Below, piece after piece: positions 14,123 through 14,335 of a stretch of 14,335 bases of DNA. The position numbers were made by a program, and so were the translations under genes. This stretch comes from an uncultured Eubacterium sp. (GTDB taxonomy: Bacteria > Bacillota > Clostridia > Lachnospirales > Lachnospiraceae), in NCBI GenBank assembly GCA_910586445.1, contig CAJUHV010000008.1:76193-90527 (forward strand), read 5' to 3'. Numbering within the stretch: the first letter of the stretch is position 1; each line of letters begins with the position of its first letter. Below the pieces are notes generated by a model, which was given only the letters and a program-made list of their open reading frames with translations, did no database searches and was not told the DNA's origin.

Positions 14123-14288
14123 CTAGTACTCCATCCGGTCAGAAATTGTACTGTCAGTGCTGGATATTTTGTCAGTCTGCAAGGCGGAGGAAGGAGACGA
14201 TGCGGTGGCATCGTTGACTGACGACAACGAAGCAAATGGCAAAATAGACAGTGCTAAAAGTGCAGTTACTGGCCGGATGTAGTACTAG
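14123..14288. mobile_element. 166-bp inverted-repeat (MITE-like) element
   Basis: The ends CTAGTACT (14123-14130) and AGTACTAG (14281-14288) begin imperfect inverted arms of about 50 bp, including CATCCGG and TATTTTG blocks. CTAG at both ends could be a duplicated target site. The centre has a 7-bp hairpin ACGATGC-GGTG-GCATCGT (14197-14214) and an alternative 6-bp hairpin TCGTTG/CAACGA (14211-14230). No coding region was seen. A non-autonomous transposable element is the simplest reading. Confidence 0.65.
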
Positions 14289-14304
14289 AGCGTGTTTGAA
14301 AAAT
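14285..14304 (+). repeat. Dispersed 20-bp repeat, copy 2
   Basis: CTAGAGCGTGTTTGAAAAAT is identical to 7921-7940. Its first four bases are the right end of the inverted-repeat element. The sequence continues to the window edge with no gene visible. Confidence 0.85.
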
Positions 14305-14335
14305 GCTTTCCGTGAGATGTGCTTCACACTTGGTG

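Noticed and set aside
13867..14235. Minus-strand frame of 122 codons upstream of the kinase
   Set aside because: It overlaps the kinase start out of frame and runs through the inverted-repeat element, with low-complexity composition and no family resemblance.
14269..14284. TACATCCGGC shared between the VTC array and the right arm of the inverted-repeat element
   Set aside because: Only about ten bases match with no similarity on either side, so common origin is not supported.

Overview
The window looks like accessory chromosomal DNA from a gut-type Firmicute, most likely a Lachnospiraceae member. This rests on strong AGGAGG-type ribosome binding sites, consensus sigma-A promoters, overlapping ATGA gene junctions, and the family mix (Bce-type ABC transporter, M56 peptidase, PadR/HAAS operon, VTC domain, MATE pump). 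No rRNA or tRNA gene, complete insertion sequence, CRISPR array or phage gene was seen. All genes but one lie on the minus strand.

Left block (1-1900): a VTC-family polyphosphate polymerase gene at 72-743, with a 39-bp tandem array beyond its stop codon, and a nitroreductase with an extra N-terminal domain (939-1820) that ends in a good hairpin terminator.

Central operon (6217 down to 1901): padR, a HAAS/DUF3887 membrane protein, a small three-helix membrane protein, a 38-bp repeat array, a second related small membrane protein, an SdpI-family protein, then an OmpR-type response regulator and a histidine kinase. It has a textbook promoter (TTGACA, 17 bp, TATAGT) followed directly by a perfect 9+1+9 dyad that is probably the PadR operator. 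A 12-bp partial copy of that dyad recurs after the repeat array. I read this as a self-regulated envelope-stress or immunity module. A MATE efflux gene (6404-7786) diverges from it with its own promoter.

Convergent gap (7787-8111): no convincing gene, but several strong inverted repeats, an orphan Shine-Dalgarno and start codon, and a 20-bp sequence that recurs at 14285.

Right block (13990 down to 8112): a BceS-like kinase, an M56 (BlaR1-like) membrane metallopeptidase with a long acidic repeat linker and C-terminal domain, and a Bce-type ABC transporter (ATPase plus 661-aa permease). This resembles a peptide-antibiotic sensing and detoxification locus, but no response regulator and no BlaI repressor are present. 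Upstream of the kinase is a 166-bp inverted-repeat element, apparently inserted at a CTAG on the edge of another repeated sequence.

The most unusual observations are two unrelated genes with 38-39 bp tandem arrays made from copies of their own 3' ends, the repeated PadR-type operator half, the M56 protein with an internal start and lipoprotein-like signal, and the nested repeat elements at the right edge. All functional calls come from reading motifs by eye; no searches were run.
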